This document shows positions 42,044 to 51,093 of a DNA stretch of 64,000 nucleotides, one piece after another (position 1 is the first letter of the stretch; every line of letters begins with the position of its first letter). The translations under genes and the position numbers were made by a program. The notes under the pieces were generated by a model. The model did not search any database and was not told where the DNA came from. It saw only the letters and a program-made list of their open reading frames with translations. Origin of the DNA: Dyella caseinilytica (lineage in GTDB: Bacteria > Pseudomonadota > Gammaproteobacteria > Xanthomonadales > Rhodanobacteraceae); assembly GCF_016865235.1 (NCBI RefSeq), contig NZ_CP064030.1, forward strand, positions 3,906,001 to 3,970,000, written 5' to 3'.

Positions 42044-42988
42044 ATGCGAATGGGTTTGGCTATCGATGCGTCCTGCGATCTGCCGCAGGATTTTCTGCAA
42101 CAACACAACATCGCTGTCATGCCTATCGCTGTGCGGGTCGACGATGCGACCTTCAAGGACAACCGCGATCCGGCCGAAATCGAGCGCTTCCTCAACTTGA
42201 AGCTGGGCAGCCGCAGCCATTCCGCGGAAACCGAGCCTTGCTCGGTGGAGGATGTGCAGAAGCTATTCCTGGAAAAGCTGGTGCTGGAAAACGACTGTGT
42301 GTTCTGTCTCACCATCACCGCCACACGCAGTCCCATTTACGATCATGTGGTGAAAGCCAGCTTCGCCGTGCTCAAGAACTACCGGCAGGTGCGCGAACCG
42401 GCCGGCATCACCGGACCCTTCCTGATGCGTGTACTCGATACGCGCTCCTTGTTTGTCGGCTCCGCTCCTTGCGTGGTGGAAGCCGTGCGCCTCATGCAGG
42501 CCAACGAAACACCCGCCGCAATCCGCGAGCGCCTGGCCTACATCGCCGAGAACTCCTACGGCTACATGCTGCCGCGCGACCTCTATTACCTGCGTGCACG
42601 CGCCAAGAAGAAGGGCGACCGCAGCGTCGGCCTGTTCAGCGCCGTACTCGGCTCAACACTCGATATCAAACCGCTGCTGCGCGGTTACCGTGGCGACACC
42701 AGTCCGGTCGGTAAAGTGCGCGGTTGGGAACACGGCTGCGAAACCCTGTTCCAGTACGCAGCCGATCGTGTACGCGCAGGCCTGCTGGTGCCTGTGATGT
42801 GCACGTCCTACGGCGGCGATCTGGACGAGCTACCCAAACTGCCCGGCTACGCCAAGCTTGCGCAGGCCTGCGAAGAGTGCGGCGTAACGCTGATGCAGGC
42901 GCCGATGAGCATTACCGGGATGGTCAATGTCGGAGAAGGGGCTGTCACGATCGGCTTTGCAGCGGAAGAGCATTCCGTCGAGTTTTGA
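42044..42988 (+). CDS. DegV family fatty-acid-binding protein
   Basis: A 314-aa DegV/FakB-type protein with the N-terminal AIDASCDLPQDFLQQHNIAVMPI and LTITATRSPIYDH. The fatty-acid pocket regions are near VLDTRSLFVGSAPCVVEA and the C-terminal GEGAVTIGF. FakB proteins present exogenous fatty acids to the FakA kinase; no FakA is nearby, and in gammaproteobacteria the role is open. AGGGAG 8 nt upstream supports the ATG at 42044. It is followed by a large palindromic repeat that may end the transcript. Confidence 0.85.
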   Translation: MRMGLAIDASCDLPQDFLQQHNIAVMPIAVRVDDATFKDNRDPAEIERFLNLKLGSRSHSAETEPCSVEDVQKLFLEKLVLENDCVFCLTITATRSPIYDHVVKASFAVLKNYRQVREPAGITGPFLMRVLDTRSLFVGSAPCVVEAVRLMQANETPAAIRERLAYIAENSYGYMLPRDLYYLRARAKKKGDRSVGLFSAVLGSTLDIKPLLRGYRGDTSPVGKVRGWEHGCETLFQYAADRVRAGLLVPVMCTSYGGDLDELPKLPGYAKLAQACEECGVTLMQAPMSITGMVNVGEGAVTIGFAAEEHSVEF

Positions 42989-43036
42989 TCTTACGTGGCT
43001 ACGTCGACGTGACGCGAGCCATGATGAAAGGCACTT

Positions 43037-43084
43037 GCCACATTGCCGTCATTCCCACTTCCGCGGGAATGACGGCAATGTGGC
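43037..43084. repeat. Dispersed GTCATTCCC-type palindrome
   Basis: A perfect 20-bp inverted repeat flanks the loop ACTTCCGC (43057-43064). The arms contain GCCGTCATTCCC and GGGAATGACGGC. This GTCATTCCC/GGGAATGAC core is typical of intergenic palindromes scattered in many proteobacterial genomes. It lies 49 nt after the DegV stop and can fold in RNA as a strong hairpin. Confidence 0.8.
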
Positions 43085-43138
43085 GGGACGACATTAATCG
43101 CAACCTATCTAACCAGCCTGATTGCCGCGGATCTCGAT

Positions 43139-43771
43139 ATGGATCGCCTTGGTGCGCTTGTCTTGTTCCTTGTCGTGTTGCTGTTGCTGGGGCTGCGCCT
43201 GTCGGCATCGGCCGAGGCTGATACCACGATGGTCTACAAATGCAGTTCGGCGCAGGGGCAGGTGATCTTCCAAGGCACACCCTGCGCGCGCGGTCAGCAA
43301 CAACAGACCATGCAGCTTGAGAATGGCGGACCGGCCACTTCGCCACTACCGGCCCCGGACAACGCGCCCTCCCCGACGGTCGCGACAACGCCCCCGCCAC
43401 CCGCCCTGCCGCGTACACCACCCTCGTTGATGTATCGCTGCATCAACGCGGTCAATGGGAACAGTTACTTCAGCAACAACGGCAATCCTCCGCCTTACTA
43501 CGCGCCGCTTGCAGTGACCGGCATCATCCCCACCCCGCTCGGGCAAACCTACGCGCCGCCTGGCCACGGTGCGCCGACTGCCGCGACGATCGCCAGCCAT
43601 TACGTGCAGGTGCAGGACAGCTGCCAAGCCATGACACCGGAAGACACCTGCTCGCAGTTGCGCAGCGACTACGACGAAAACGAACGCAAACTGTCGCGCG
43701 CCTTCAAGAGCGACCAACCGCCGCTGCTCCAACGCGAAAGTGAATTGCTCGCCCAGCTAAGCCATTGCTGA
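43139..43771 (+). CDS. DUF4124-type periplasmic protein
   Basis: A 210-aa protein. An N-terminal signal anchor (LGALVLFLVVLLLLGLRLSASAEA) is followed by a DUF4124-like segment (MVYKCSSAQGQVIFQGTPCARGQ). A Pro-rich linker (about 70-100) leads to a second similar segment (LMYRCINAVNGNSYFSNNG) and a helical C-terminal part with paired cysteines (CQAMTPEDTCSQL). It is probably periplasmic with disulfides. The family has no assigned function. Confidence 0.75.
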   Translation: MDRLGALVLFLVVLLLLGLRLSASAEADTTMVYKCSSAQGQVIFQGTPCARGQQQQTMQLENGGPATSPLPAPDNAPSPTVATTPPPPALPRTPPSLMYRCINAVNGNSYFSNNGNPPPYYAPLAVTGIIPTPLGQTYAPPGHGAPTAATIASHYVQVQDSCQAMTPEDTCSQLRSDYDENERKLSRAFKSDQPPLLQRESELLAQLSHC

Positions 43772-43835
43772 GCAAAACTTGCGCAGGATGTGCGCCATGA
43801 CATGCAAAAGCTCGCTGCGTAATGCGTGCGAGAAA

Positions 43836-43844
43836 TTATCCACA
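43836..43844 (+). promoter_or_regulatory. Consensus DnaA box
   Basis: A single TTATCCACA (consensus DnaA box) lies in the convergent gap between the DUF4124 gene and an SDR gene. An inverted CTGTGG 26 nt on makes a weak stem, so it may simply be part of a 3'-end structure. Confidence 0.35.
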
Positions 43845-43902
43845 GGGTTGTCACCAGGGTTTCCCCAATGTCTGTGGAAAACAGCAACGGGAAACCTCTT
43901 TC

Positions 43903-44685
43903 TCAAAACCCGTAATTCAGAAAGCCGCCGTCCACCGCCAACAACTGACCCGTGATGTAGCTGGCTGCAGGCAGACACAAGAAGGCAATGGCAGCGGCGA
44001 CTTCTTCCGGCTCGCCGATGCGCCGCAGCGGCGTGCGATCGAGCACTTCATCCAGATAATCCGTATCGGCCAACGCCGGTTCGGAGCGTTGCGTGCGGAT
44101 GTACCACGGCGCCACCGCATTGACACGGATGCCGTCGACTGCCCACTCCGCCGCCAAGTTGCGGGTGAGCTGATGCAGCGCTGCCTTGGTCATGCCATAC
44201 GGCGAACCGGTGCGCACGTGTGTCACGCCCGATACCGAACCCACATTGACGATGGCCGCATTCGCATGCTGCGCCAGATACGGATGCGCCAGACGACACA
44301 TTTCATAGGCGGAAAAAAGATTCAGCTCGAAAATTTCGCGATATTCGTCAGGCTCGTAATCCAGCGTCGCTTTCGGCGTATTGCCGCCAGCATTGTTGAC
44401 CAGGATCGACAACGGCACTCCCAAATCAGCGATCCAATCGAAGACCGCCATGCGATCCTCAGGCTCGCTCACATCCGCCGCAAAGGACAGCACGTCGATG
44501 CCCGGAAAATCGTCGGCAAGTTCCACGCAGACCTGCTCGAGATAATCGTCGTCACGCGCTACCAGCAACAGGTGGGCGCCCAACCCCGCCAGCTCGCGCG
44601 CTGCGGCATACCCGATGCCCTTGCTGGCACCGGTGATCAAAGCGGTATGTTCCTGCAATTGCCAGGCGTCGATGCGGCTGTTCAT
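43903..44685 (-). CDS. Short-chain dehydrogenase, tropinone-reductase-like
   Basis: A 260-aa classical SDR: TGASKGIG (18-25), NNAGG, catalytic Ser in VGSVSGVTHV and YGMTK (Tyr/Lys). The ending is SYITGQLLAVDGGFLNYGF. The NAD(P)-binding side ARDDDYLEQ suggests NAD or NADP without a clear choice. The YGMTKAALHQLTRNLAAEWA phrase resembles tropinone-reductase-like SDRs. It stands alone on the minus strand, convergent with the DUF4124 gene. The substrate is unknown. Confidence 0.88.
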   Translation of the reverse strand: MNSRIDAWQLQEHTALITGASKGIGYAAARELAGLGAHLLLVARDDDYLEQVCVELADDFPGIDVLSFAADVSEPEDRMAVFDWIADLGVPLSILVNNAGGNTPKATLDYEPDEYREIFELNLFSAYEMCRLAHPYLAQHANAAIVNVGSVSGVTHVRTGSPYGMTKAALHQLTRNLAAEWAVDGIRVNAVAPWYIRTQRSEPALADTDYLDEVLDRTPLRRIGEPEEVAAAIAFLCLPAASYITGQLLAVDGGFLNYGF

Positions 44686-44765
44686 GCATAAAGCTTACAG
44701 GAACAGCTTGTCCCAGGCGCCTTGCCGCGGGACACTTGCCCATGGGTACATGCAAGGTCATCGCC

Positions 44766-44978
44766 ATGAAAGCCGTTCTCAGCCTGTTGTGCCTGATCAG
44801 CCTTGCCGCCTGCACGGGCAAGCCACCGACACCCCAGTCCGATCCTTCGGCCGCCGCCAGCGTGTCTGTACCCTGGAGTGGCATGAAGCAGGACGAACAG
44901 CGCGCCAAGGATGTGCAAAAAATCGTGAACAAGCAGGCCGCTGACCAGGACAAGCAGATCGAGCAGCAGACGCAGTAA
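44766..44978 (+). CDS. Small lipoprotein
   Basis: A 70-aa protein. The lipoprotein signal peptide MKAVLSLLCLISLAAC has its lipobox Cys at 16. The mature part is short, polar and Gln/Lys/Asp-rich, ending KQIEQQTQ. The ATG at 44766 is chosen because the signal peptide starts there. There is no recognisable domain. It may be co-transcribed with the ABC ATPase gene 66 nt downstream. Confidence 0.7.
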   Translation: MKAVLSLLCLISLAACTGKPPTPQSDPSAAASVSVPWSGMKQDEQRAKDVQKIVNKQAADQDKQIEQQTQ

Positions 44979-45044
44979 AAATCGCTAACGGACGCATGGA
45001 CGTCCAGACTTGCCACGCAAGCACCTTGCAGGCATGGTTCAGGC

Positions 45045-45872
45045 ATGAGTCCCGATAGCACCCATATCACCGACACCTCCACTCCCCTGCTGGAGATCCA
45101 CGAAGCCAGCGTCCTGCGTGGAGAGCGGCTGATTCTCGATCAACTCAGCCTCCGCCTTGCGATCGGCCAACATACCGCGATCCTTGGCGCGAATGGCTCA
45201 GGCAAATCGACCTTGATCCGGCTTATTTCGCGCCAGCTCTATCCCCTGGCGCGTGGCGACAGCACGCCGGTGATCCGTGTGTTTGGCCGTGATCGCTGGA
45301 GCGTCAGCGAATTGCGCAGCCTGATTGGCATCGTTTCGCCCGCAATGCAACTGGATTACACCAGCGACACGCCACTGGAAGTGTTCGATGCCGTTGTCTC
45401 CGGTTTCTTTGCAGCGCGCGGCCTTGGTCTCAATCACCAAGTCACACCGGATATGCGCGAACGTGCGCTTGAAGCGCTCGCGCACATGGAGGCCACGCCA
45501 CTGATCGGCCGCGAGATGGCCAGCCTTTCCACCGGCGAAGCACGGCGTGTGCTCATTGCGCGTGCACTGGTTTATCGCCCACGCGCCTTGCTGCTGGACG
45601 AGCCTTGTGCCGGACTCGATCCGGCCAGCCGCCGACGCTTCCTGGAAAGCCTGCGCCAGCTTGCCCGACACGGCACCACGCTATTGCTCGTGACACATCA
45701 CGTGGAAGAGATCCTGCCGGAGATCGATCACGTGTTGCTGCTGCGTGAGGGCAAGCTGTTACACGAAGGCAGCAAGGCGGATGTGCTGACCGATGCCGGT
45801 CTCAGCGATGCGTTCGGCATGCGCATACGAGTGGGACGGCAAGGCGAGTACTACAGCGCTGATGTGGTGTGA
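45045..45872 (+). CDS. ABC transporter ATP-binding protein (orphan)
   Basis: A 275-aa single nucleotide-binding domain: Walker A GANGSGKST (about 49-57), Q-loop region IGIVSPAMQLDY, signature SLSTGEARRV, Walker B ALLLDEPCAG and H-loop THHVEE. It resembles the ModF/YlmA class of ATPases. No permease or binding-protein gene is adjacent, so it is either an orphan subunit or a non-transport regulator. It converges with sppA across an inverted repeat pair. Confidence 0.88.
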   Translation: MSPDSTHITDTSTPLLEIHEASVLRGERLILDQLSLRLAIGQHTAILGANGSGKSTLIRLISRQLYPLARGDSTPVIRVFGRDRWSVSELRSLIGIVSPAMQLDYTSDTPLEVFDAVVSGFFAARGLGLNHQVTPDMRERALEALAHMEATPLIGREMASLSTGEARRVLIARALVYRPRALLLDEPCAGLDPASRRRFLESLRQLARHGTTLLLVTHHVEEILPEIDHVLLLREGKLLHEGSKADVLTDAGLSDAFGMRIRVGRQGEYYSADVV

Positions 45873-45897
45873 TACTGACGACCACCGATTTCTGATT

Positions 45898-45932
45898 CCC
45901 TCCCCCTCCGGGGAGAGGGTTAGGGTGAGGGG
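45898..45932. repeat. CCCTCTCCCC/GGGTGAGGGG intergenic repeat, copy 1
   Basis: A hairpin-forming element (CCCTCCCCCTCCGGGGAGAGGG followed by TTAGGGTGAGGGG). It occurs again in opposite orientation 62 bp downstream. It lies in the convergent gap between the ABC ATPase and sppA genes. Confidence 0.75.
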
Positions 45933-45994
45933 AACATTCTTGCCAAACACCTCAATCGAAGCGTCGCTCTTATAAAGCTGATCGCAAGCCTTGG

Positions 45995-46032
45995 CCCCTC
46001 ACCCCAGCCCTCTCCCCAAAGGAGAGAGGGGG
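45995..46032. repeat. CCCTCTCCCC/GGGTGAGGGG intergenic repeat, copy 2 (inverted)
   Basis: The reverse-complement counterpart of the element at 45898-45932: CCCCTCACCC, then AGCCCTCTCCCC, AAA and GGAGAGAGGGG. The two copies can pair with each other or each fold as a hairpin. They probably terminate both converging genes. Confidence 0.75.
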
Positions 46033-46042
46033 CAAAGCAACA

Positions 46043-47926
46043 TCAGTGCGCTGAGCAGAAACAATACGAATACACATTCGGCTGCCCCGCCTGTGACGTG
46101 CGCAGCATCTGCAGCTCCGGCGCGAGCATGGGCAATTGCGCCACCCAGCTCGGCAGTTTCACGCCATAGCTCTGCAGCGACGACACCATCGCGCTCTGAT
46201 TGAGGCTGACGACAAAGCGCTCGAAAGCACCCAGCGGCTTTTCCTGATAACGCACGGCGTAATCCTTGCCCAGATGCGCAAGATCCGCGGCTTCGGAAAC
46301 GGCCGCATCAAAGCCGCCGAGCTGATCCACCAGGCCTCGCTGCATAGCCTGATCGCCGGTCCACACCCGTCCCTGCGCAATGGCATCGATCGCGGCGTAA
46401 TCCTTGCCGCGCGCCTGCGCTACGCCGCCCACGAAATCGTGATAGCCCTTGTTGATCACCGACTGAATCACCCCGGCGATCTTCGGATCAAGCGGACGGC
46501 TGATATCGAACGCTCCCGCCAGCGGTGACGTACCCACGCCATCGCTGTTGATGCCTAGCTTGGCCAGCGTGTTGGGAATGGTGTAATACATGCCGAAGAT
46601 GCCGATCGAGCCGGTAATGGTGTTGGGCTCGGCATAGATCTTGTCGGCATTCATCGAGATCCAGTAACCGCCGCTGGCTGCCACATCTCCCATCGACACA
46701 ATCACCGGAATGCCAGCCTTGCGCGTCTGTTCCACTTCGCGGCGGATTTCTTCGGCGGCATACACTTCGCCACCTGGCGAGTTCACGCGCAGCACCAGTG
46801 CCTTGGTACGCTTGTCTTCACGCGCGCTGCGAATCAATGCCGCAGTGGATTCGCCGCCGATCGAACCGGCTGGCTGTTCGCCCGAGGTAATCTCGCCTTC
46901 CGCCACCACCACGGTGACACCCGAACCTGTGAGCTTGTTGCGGCTGGGTATATTGGCGGCGTAGCGATCCAGATTCACGCCGCGGATGCCGTGGCCATCC
47001 TTGCCAGCGGGTACGCCTTGCGAACGCAAGGTTTCGATCAATTCATCGCGCGTAGCAAGACCGTCGATCAGATGCTCATCAAGCGCGAGCTTGGCCAGAT
47101 CACCCTGAGTGGAAGCAATGCGGTCCGGCAGTTCGTTGATATCCGCGCGCACCACATTCGGATCCAACTTGCGCAGTTTGGCGATGGTATTGATGTAGCC
47201 ATCCCACAAGCCACCCATCCAGTAGCTGTCCGCTTCCTTGGATTCCGGCGAAGCGTGATCCAGGATGAAAGGCTCCGCCGCACTCTTGAACTGGCCGACG
47301 CGGAACAGGTGAACATCCACACCCAACTTGTCGAGCAGATCCTTGTAGAACAGGCGATAGTTCGCCAAGCCAGTGATAAGCAAGCCACCCTGCGGATCGA
47401 GCAGGATGCGATCTGCATGCGCGGCAAGCAGGTATTGGTACTGATCCAGGCTGGATGCCCATGCCACCACCGGCTTGCCCGAGGCACGGAACCGGTCCAG
47501 CGCCGCGCCCACTTCGGTCAGTGCGGCAAAGCCACTGCTCTGCAGTTGGTCTGGATTGAGCACGATGCGCGTGATGCGTGGGTCTTTCGCCGCCGCATCG
47601 ATGGCGCCGGTCAAATCACGCAGCTGCACTTCCTTCGGCTCGTCGCCGGAAAGTTTGGATATCGCGCGCTGCATCGGATTGATGCTGTACTGCTCGACCA
47701 GCCGCCCTTCCGGCTTGAGCACCAGCACACTGCTGTCCTGAATATCACTGCTGCGCTTGGCGGCACCGATACCCAGAATCAACAGCATAAACAGGAAGAG
47801 GAACCCGAAGAACACCAGGTTGATCAGGACCAGTCTGACGATGTTGAGCCCGCGCCCGAACACGCGCAGAAAGGTCCAGAATCCGTTCGGTTGCGGTGAC
47901 TGGCGCATGGGCGGTGGTGTCGTCAT
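46043..47926 (-). CDS. sppA: Signal peptide peptidase SppA (67K type)
   Basis: A 627-aa inner-membrane serine protease with tandem ClpP-like domains, the E. coli SppA size class (618). One N-terminal transmembrane helix spans about 30-54. The general-base Lys is K214 in VGQFKSAAEPF of the first half. The nucleophilic Ser lies in MGDVAASGGYWIS of the second half. It degrades signal peptides left in the membrane after secretion. The ATG at 47926 is the only family-consistent start. It is transcribed alone and ends near the inverted repeat pair. Confidence 0.96.
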   Translation of the reverse strand: MTTPPPMRQSPQPNGFWTFLRVFGRGLNIVRLVLINLVFFGFLFLFMLLILGIGAAKRSSDIQDSSVLVLKPEGRLVEQYSINPMQRAISKLSGDEPKEVQLRDLTGAIDAAAKDPRITRIVLNPDQLQSSGFAALTEVGAALDRFRASGKPVVAWASSLDQYQYLLAAHADRILLDPQGGLLITGLANYRLFYKDLLDKLGVDVHLFRVGQFKSAAEPFILDHASPESKEADSYWMGGLWDGYINTIAKLRKLDPNVVRADINELPDRIASTQGDLAKLALDEHLIDGLATRDELIETLRSQGVPAGKDGHGIRGVNLDRYAANIPSRNKLTGSGVTVVVAEGEITSGEQPAGSIGGESTAALIRSAREDKRTKALVLRVNSPGGEVYAAEEIRREVEQTRKAGIPVIVSMGDVAASGGYWISMNADKIYAEPNTITGSIGIFGMYYTIPNTLAKLGINSDGVGTSPLAGAFDISRPLDPKIAGVIQSVINKGYHDFVGGVAQARGKDYAAIDAIAQGRVWTGDQAMQRGLVDQLGGFDAAVSEAADLAHLGKDYAVRYQEKPLGAFERFVVSLNQSAMVSSLQSYGVKLPSWVAQLPMLAPELQMLRTSQAGQPNVYSYCFCSAH

Positions 47927-47998
47927 AAATCAATCGGTTCCTTTGGGTTGACTTAGAGCCTGTCTACGGTTTCAGCGTAGCGGTTTGCGCGGCTCAGG

Positions 47999-49405
47999 TC
48001 ATGAGGGAATCGTGGCATCCGCGGTGGCCGATGCAACAGGGCCAAACGTCCCGGCCAGGTGACGGCGCGAACTGATCCAGAAGCGTGCGAACAGCAACAC
48101 CGCGGCCACGCTCAGACCTGCAATCAGGCCCATCCAGATGCCGCGCGCCCCCAGGTCCAGATGGAAGGCCAGCCACCAGCCCACCGGCATGCCCACCATC
48201 CAGTAGGCAAACAGCGTGATCGCCATCGGCACACGGGTATCCTTCAGACCGCGCAGGGCACCGTTGGAAGCCACCTGGATGCCGTCGGAAAACTGGAACA
48301 GCCCGGCCAGCAACAGCAGTTGCGAAGCCAGGGCAATCACCGTCTTGTCGTGGGTGTAAAGCGACGCGATCGCGTGTGGGAAGCCCAGCATCAGCCCCGC
48401 TGAAAACAACTGGGTCACCAGGGTCAGGCCAATGCCGCAGAACCCGGCGTAACGCACCCCGGAAGGGTCGCCCCGCCCCACTGCATTGCCGACCCGCACC
48501 GTAATGGCCATCGCCAGGCCCAGCGGAATCATAAAGAACAACGCTGCCACATTGAGCGCCACCTGATGGCTGGCCACCATATCTTCGCCCATCGTGCCGA
48601 TCAGAAGTGCGGCAGCCACAAACAGGCCGCCCTCTGCCAGCAGGGTGATCGCCATTGGCAAGCCGATATGCATCAGCGCGCCGATGCGCTGCAAATTCGG
48701 CCATTCAAAATGCTGGAACAATCCAAGCCCGCGATAATTGCGATGGCACAGGATGTAAAGGGTAAACGCCAGCATCTCGAGCCACAGCACCGTGGCCGTC
48801 GCGATACCGCAGCCACGCGCACCTTGCGGTGGCAGGCCCAGCTTGCCGAACATGAAGATGTAACCCAGCGGCACCAGCAGCACCAGGCCACCAAAGCTGA
48901 AGTACATCGACGGCCGGGTCATCGACAGACCTTCCGACAATCCACGCAAGGCGAAATAACAGGTGAGCGCGGGCGCACCCCAACTGATCGCGCGAAGGAA
49001 CTCACCCACATCCGTATAAAGCCCGGGCGATACGCCGATCAGCTTGATCAGCGGTTCGGCATGGCGCACCGCAAACCACAGCACCACACCCATTCCCAGC
49101 GCCAGCCAGATCGCCTGATGGAACACCAGCCCGGCTTCGTGCCGGCGACCGGCGCCATCAAGCTGCGAAATGGATGGCGGCACCGACATCATCATGCCGA
49201 TGCCCAGCACAATCGCCAGCGACCAGATGCTGGCGCCTACCGCCACCGCGCCGAGTACGTGCGCACTTACGTGACCGGCCAAAACAGCATCGATCACATT
49301 GCTGCCGACGGCAGCAAGCTGGGCGAAGATCAGTGGCAGGGCAAGGCGCACGGTAGCGCCAATCTCTCGCGACACTCTCGCACGGTCGAGATGAAACGGG
49401 GGCAT
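47999..49405 (-). CDS. MATE-family multidrug efflux protein
   Basis: A 468-aa polytopic inner-membrane protein with two six-helix halves, as in NorM. The N-half has LPLIFAQLAAVGSNVIDAVLAGH. The C-half has LPMAITLLAEGGLFVAAALLIG, and ASNGALRGLKDTRVPM near the end of the bundle. It exports cationic drugs in exchange for Na+ or H+. The start at 49405 (MPPFHLDRARVS) is used because a reading to 50116 runs through the divergent neighbour; GGAG lies 11 nt upstream. The substrate is unknown. Confidence 0.92.
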   Translation of the reverse strand: MPPFHLDRARVSREIGATVRLALPLIFAQLAAVGSNVIDAVLAGHVSAHVLGAVAVGASIWSLAIVLGIGMMMSVPPSISQLDGAGRRHEAGLVFHQAIWLALGMGVVLWFAVRHAEPLIKLIGVSPGLYTDVGEFLRAISWGAPALTCYFALRGLSEGLSMTRPSMYFSFGGLVLLVPLGYIFMFGKLGLPPQGARGCGIATATVLWLEMLAFTLYILCHRNYRGLGLFQHFEWPNLQRIGALMHIGLPMAITLLAEGGLFVAAALLIGTMGEDMVASHQVALNVAALFFMIPLGLAMAITVRVGNAVGRGDPSGVRYAGFCGIGLTLVTQLFSAGLMLGFPHAIASLYTHDKTVIALASQLLLLAGLFQFSDGIQVASNGALRGLKDTRVPMAITLFAYWMVGMPVGWWLAFHLDLGARGIWMGLIAGLSVAAVLLFARFWISSRRHLAGTFGPVASATADATIPS

Positions 49406-49522
49406 GGGATGGATTCTCCGTAGCCCGATATGGTACACCCGCCACCCCACGTTCTTGCGAGGAACAGCGGTAAACGCAAGACACATATGCCAAGATCCCA
49501 AGCCTAACCATGGGGATGGGAT

Positions 49523-50704
49523 ATGAAGGAATTGACCTCGTTCGAGGGCATCAAGTGCACCAATTGCACGACGCCGTTGGAAGGCGAGTTTTGCCACCAT
49601 TGCGGCCAATCGGTGCACAGCGTGCTGCGCCCGGTGCACGGCCTGGTCGAAGAGTTTTTCGAGATGTTCCTGCACATCGACGGGCGCATCCTGCATACCG
49701 TGCCACCGCTGTTCCTCAAGCCCGGCTTCCTGACGCTGGAATATTTCAGCGGCCGGCGCGTGCGTTACATCGCGCCGTTCCGGCTGATGTTCGTGCTGTG
49801 CCTGTTGTCGTTCTTCACCTTGCACTTGGCGGCGGACGTGATCTCCGCACGCGTCGACCAGCGCCACCAGCACGCACTGATTACCGGTTCTCCCAGCGAC
49901 TTTGAAGATGACGACAGCGCCGATGAGGTGCAGAAGGACCTGGCCCGCAAGCTGGCCAGCCTGGAGGCCGCACGCGCCGCCAATGCACAAGCCGGTAACA
50001 ATGCCGCCATCGCCACCCAGATCGACAGCAACGAACAGCAAAGCCGCGACAACGCCAGGCAGCGTCTGACCGAGCTGGGCATGCCCGCTTCTGCTGCGTC
50101 GACAGCGGCAACGCAAGCGACGGCATCAACACCCAAGAAGGACGAAGACCGTAACACGGTCGATCCGGTCAACATCCCATGGCTGCCAGCCTCAGCCAAC
50201 CAACGGCTTACCCAGCTGGGCCAGCACATGCACGATAATGTGGAAGCCGTATTCAAGGGCAATCCGGCTGAGCGCCAGGAAGCCCGCGAGCGCCTGATCA
50301 CCAACGTATTCGGCGCCTTGCCCGGCACCATGCTGGTGCTGATCCCGACCTTCGCGCTGCTGCTGACACTGGTCTACATCTTCAAGCGCCGGCTCTACAT
50401 GGAGCATCTGATCGTCGCCCTGCATAGCCATGCCTTCATCTTCCTGAGTCTGTTGCTGATCATCGTGGCCGGGATGCTTTCCACCTGGCTCAAGCCACAC
50501 GCGGCGTGGACCGGCTGGGTGCTGGGTTTTGGCCAAGGGGCGCTGATGGTCTGGGTGCCGGCTTACCTGCTGGTCATGCAAAAGCGGATCTACCGCCAGG
50601 GCTGGGTCATGACGATCGTAAAATTCCTACTGATCGGCTGGGCTTACATATGGTTGTTGTCGCTGGCCCTGGCCATGGCCGCGGTACTTGGCCTGGCCCA
50701 TTGA
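49523..50704 (+). CDS. DUF3667 membrane protein with N-terminal zinc ribbon
   Basis: A 393-aa protein. The N-terminal zinc ribbon (CTNCTTPLEGEFCHHCGQ, four Cys) is followed by RPVHGLVEEFFEMFLHIDGRILHT, typical of DUF3667. One transmembrane helix (about 88-106) leads into a large polar Ala/Gln/Asp-rich region (about 110-250). At least four more helices complete the C-terminus. The family has no known function. It is divergent from the MATE gene. Confidence 0.85.
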   Translation: MKELTSFEGIKCTNCTTPLEGEFCHHCGQSVHSVLRPVHGLVEEFFEMFLHIDGRILHTVPPLFLKPGFLTLEYFSGRRVRYIAPFRLMFVLCLLSFFTLHLAADVISARVDQRHQHALITGSPSDFEDDDSADEVQKDLARKLASLEAARAANAQAGNNAAIATQIDSNEQQSRDNARQRLTELGMPASAASTAATQATASTPKKDEDRNTVDPVNIPWLPASANQRLTQLGQHMHDNVEAVFKGNPAERQEARERLITNVFGALPGTMLVLIPTFALLLTLVYIFKRRLYMEHLIVALHSHAFIFLSLLLIIVAGMLSTWLKPHAAWTGWVLGFGQGALMVWVPAYLLVMQKRIYRQGWVMTIVKFLLIGWAYIWLLSLALAMAAVLGLAH

Positions 50705-51093
50705 TTGTCATTTTTCAGGTGGCAAAAGGCCGGTTTTACACAGCGTCAAGGTATTGACATATCTGCGTGTCAAGTCCGGGCGCGGAACAAGGATAAAATC
50801 GACGGCATCCTTCAAGGCATTGATATACATAACTATTTTTAACTGATCAAAACTTGAACAGCCTGTCACAACGTCCGTTCTAATGCGCGTTAACGCACAC
50901 TCTCAACGTCACATCCACAGACTTATCCACAGCTCTTGTGGATAAGGGAAAAACCACGTTTGGTTGAGCCACTTAGCCGCCGTTCCTAGATGACAAGGAA
51001 GCATTCGCAGGCAAGCGCCCAGCGCAACATCCTTCGCGGGTTTTAGTAAGGCTCGCGATACACTCGAACCGGTACCGCGCGCACCCGACATCC
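50705..51093 (+). promoter_or_regulatory. priA upstream region with DnaA boxes
   Basis: A 389-bp non-coding region. It holds a 10-bp palindrome GCGTTAACGC (50887-50896), a near-consensus box ACATCCACA (50911-50919) and a perfect inverted pair of consensus DnaA boxes: CTTATCCACA (50922-50931), GCTCT, TGTGGATAAG (50937-50946). It lies about 150 bp before the priA start. AT-rich sequence (50820-50860) lies next to the boxes. Confidence 0.6.

Noticed and set aside
50911..50946. Chromosomal replication origin
   Set aside because: Three DnaA boxes alone are too few, and dnaA, dnaN, rpmH or gidA/parA neighbours are absent. A regulatory cluster is more likely.
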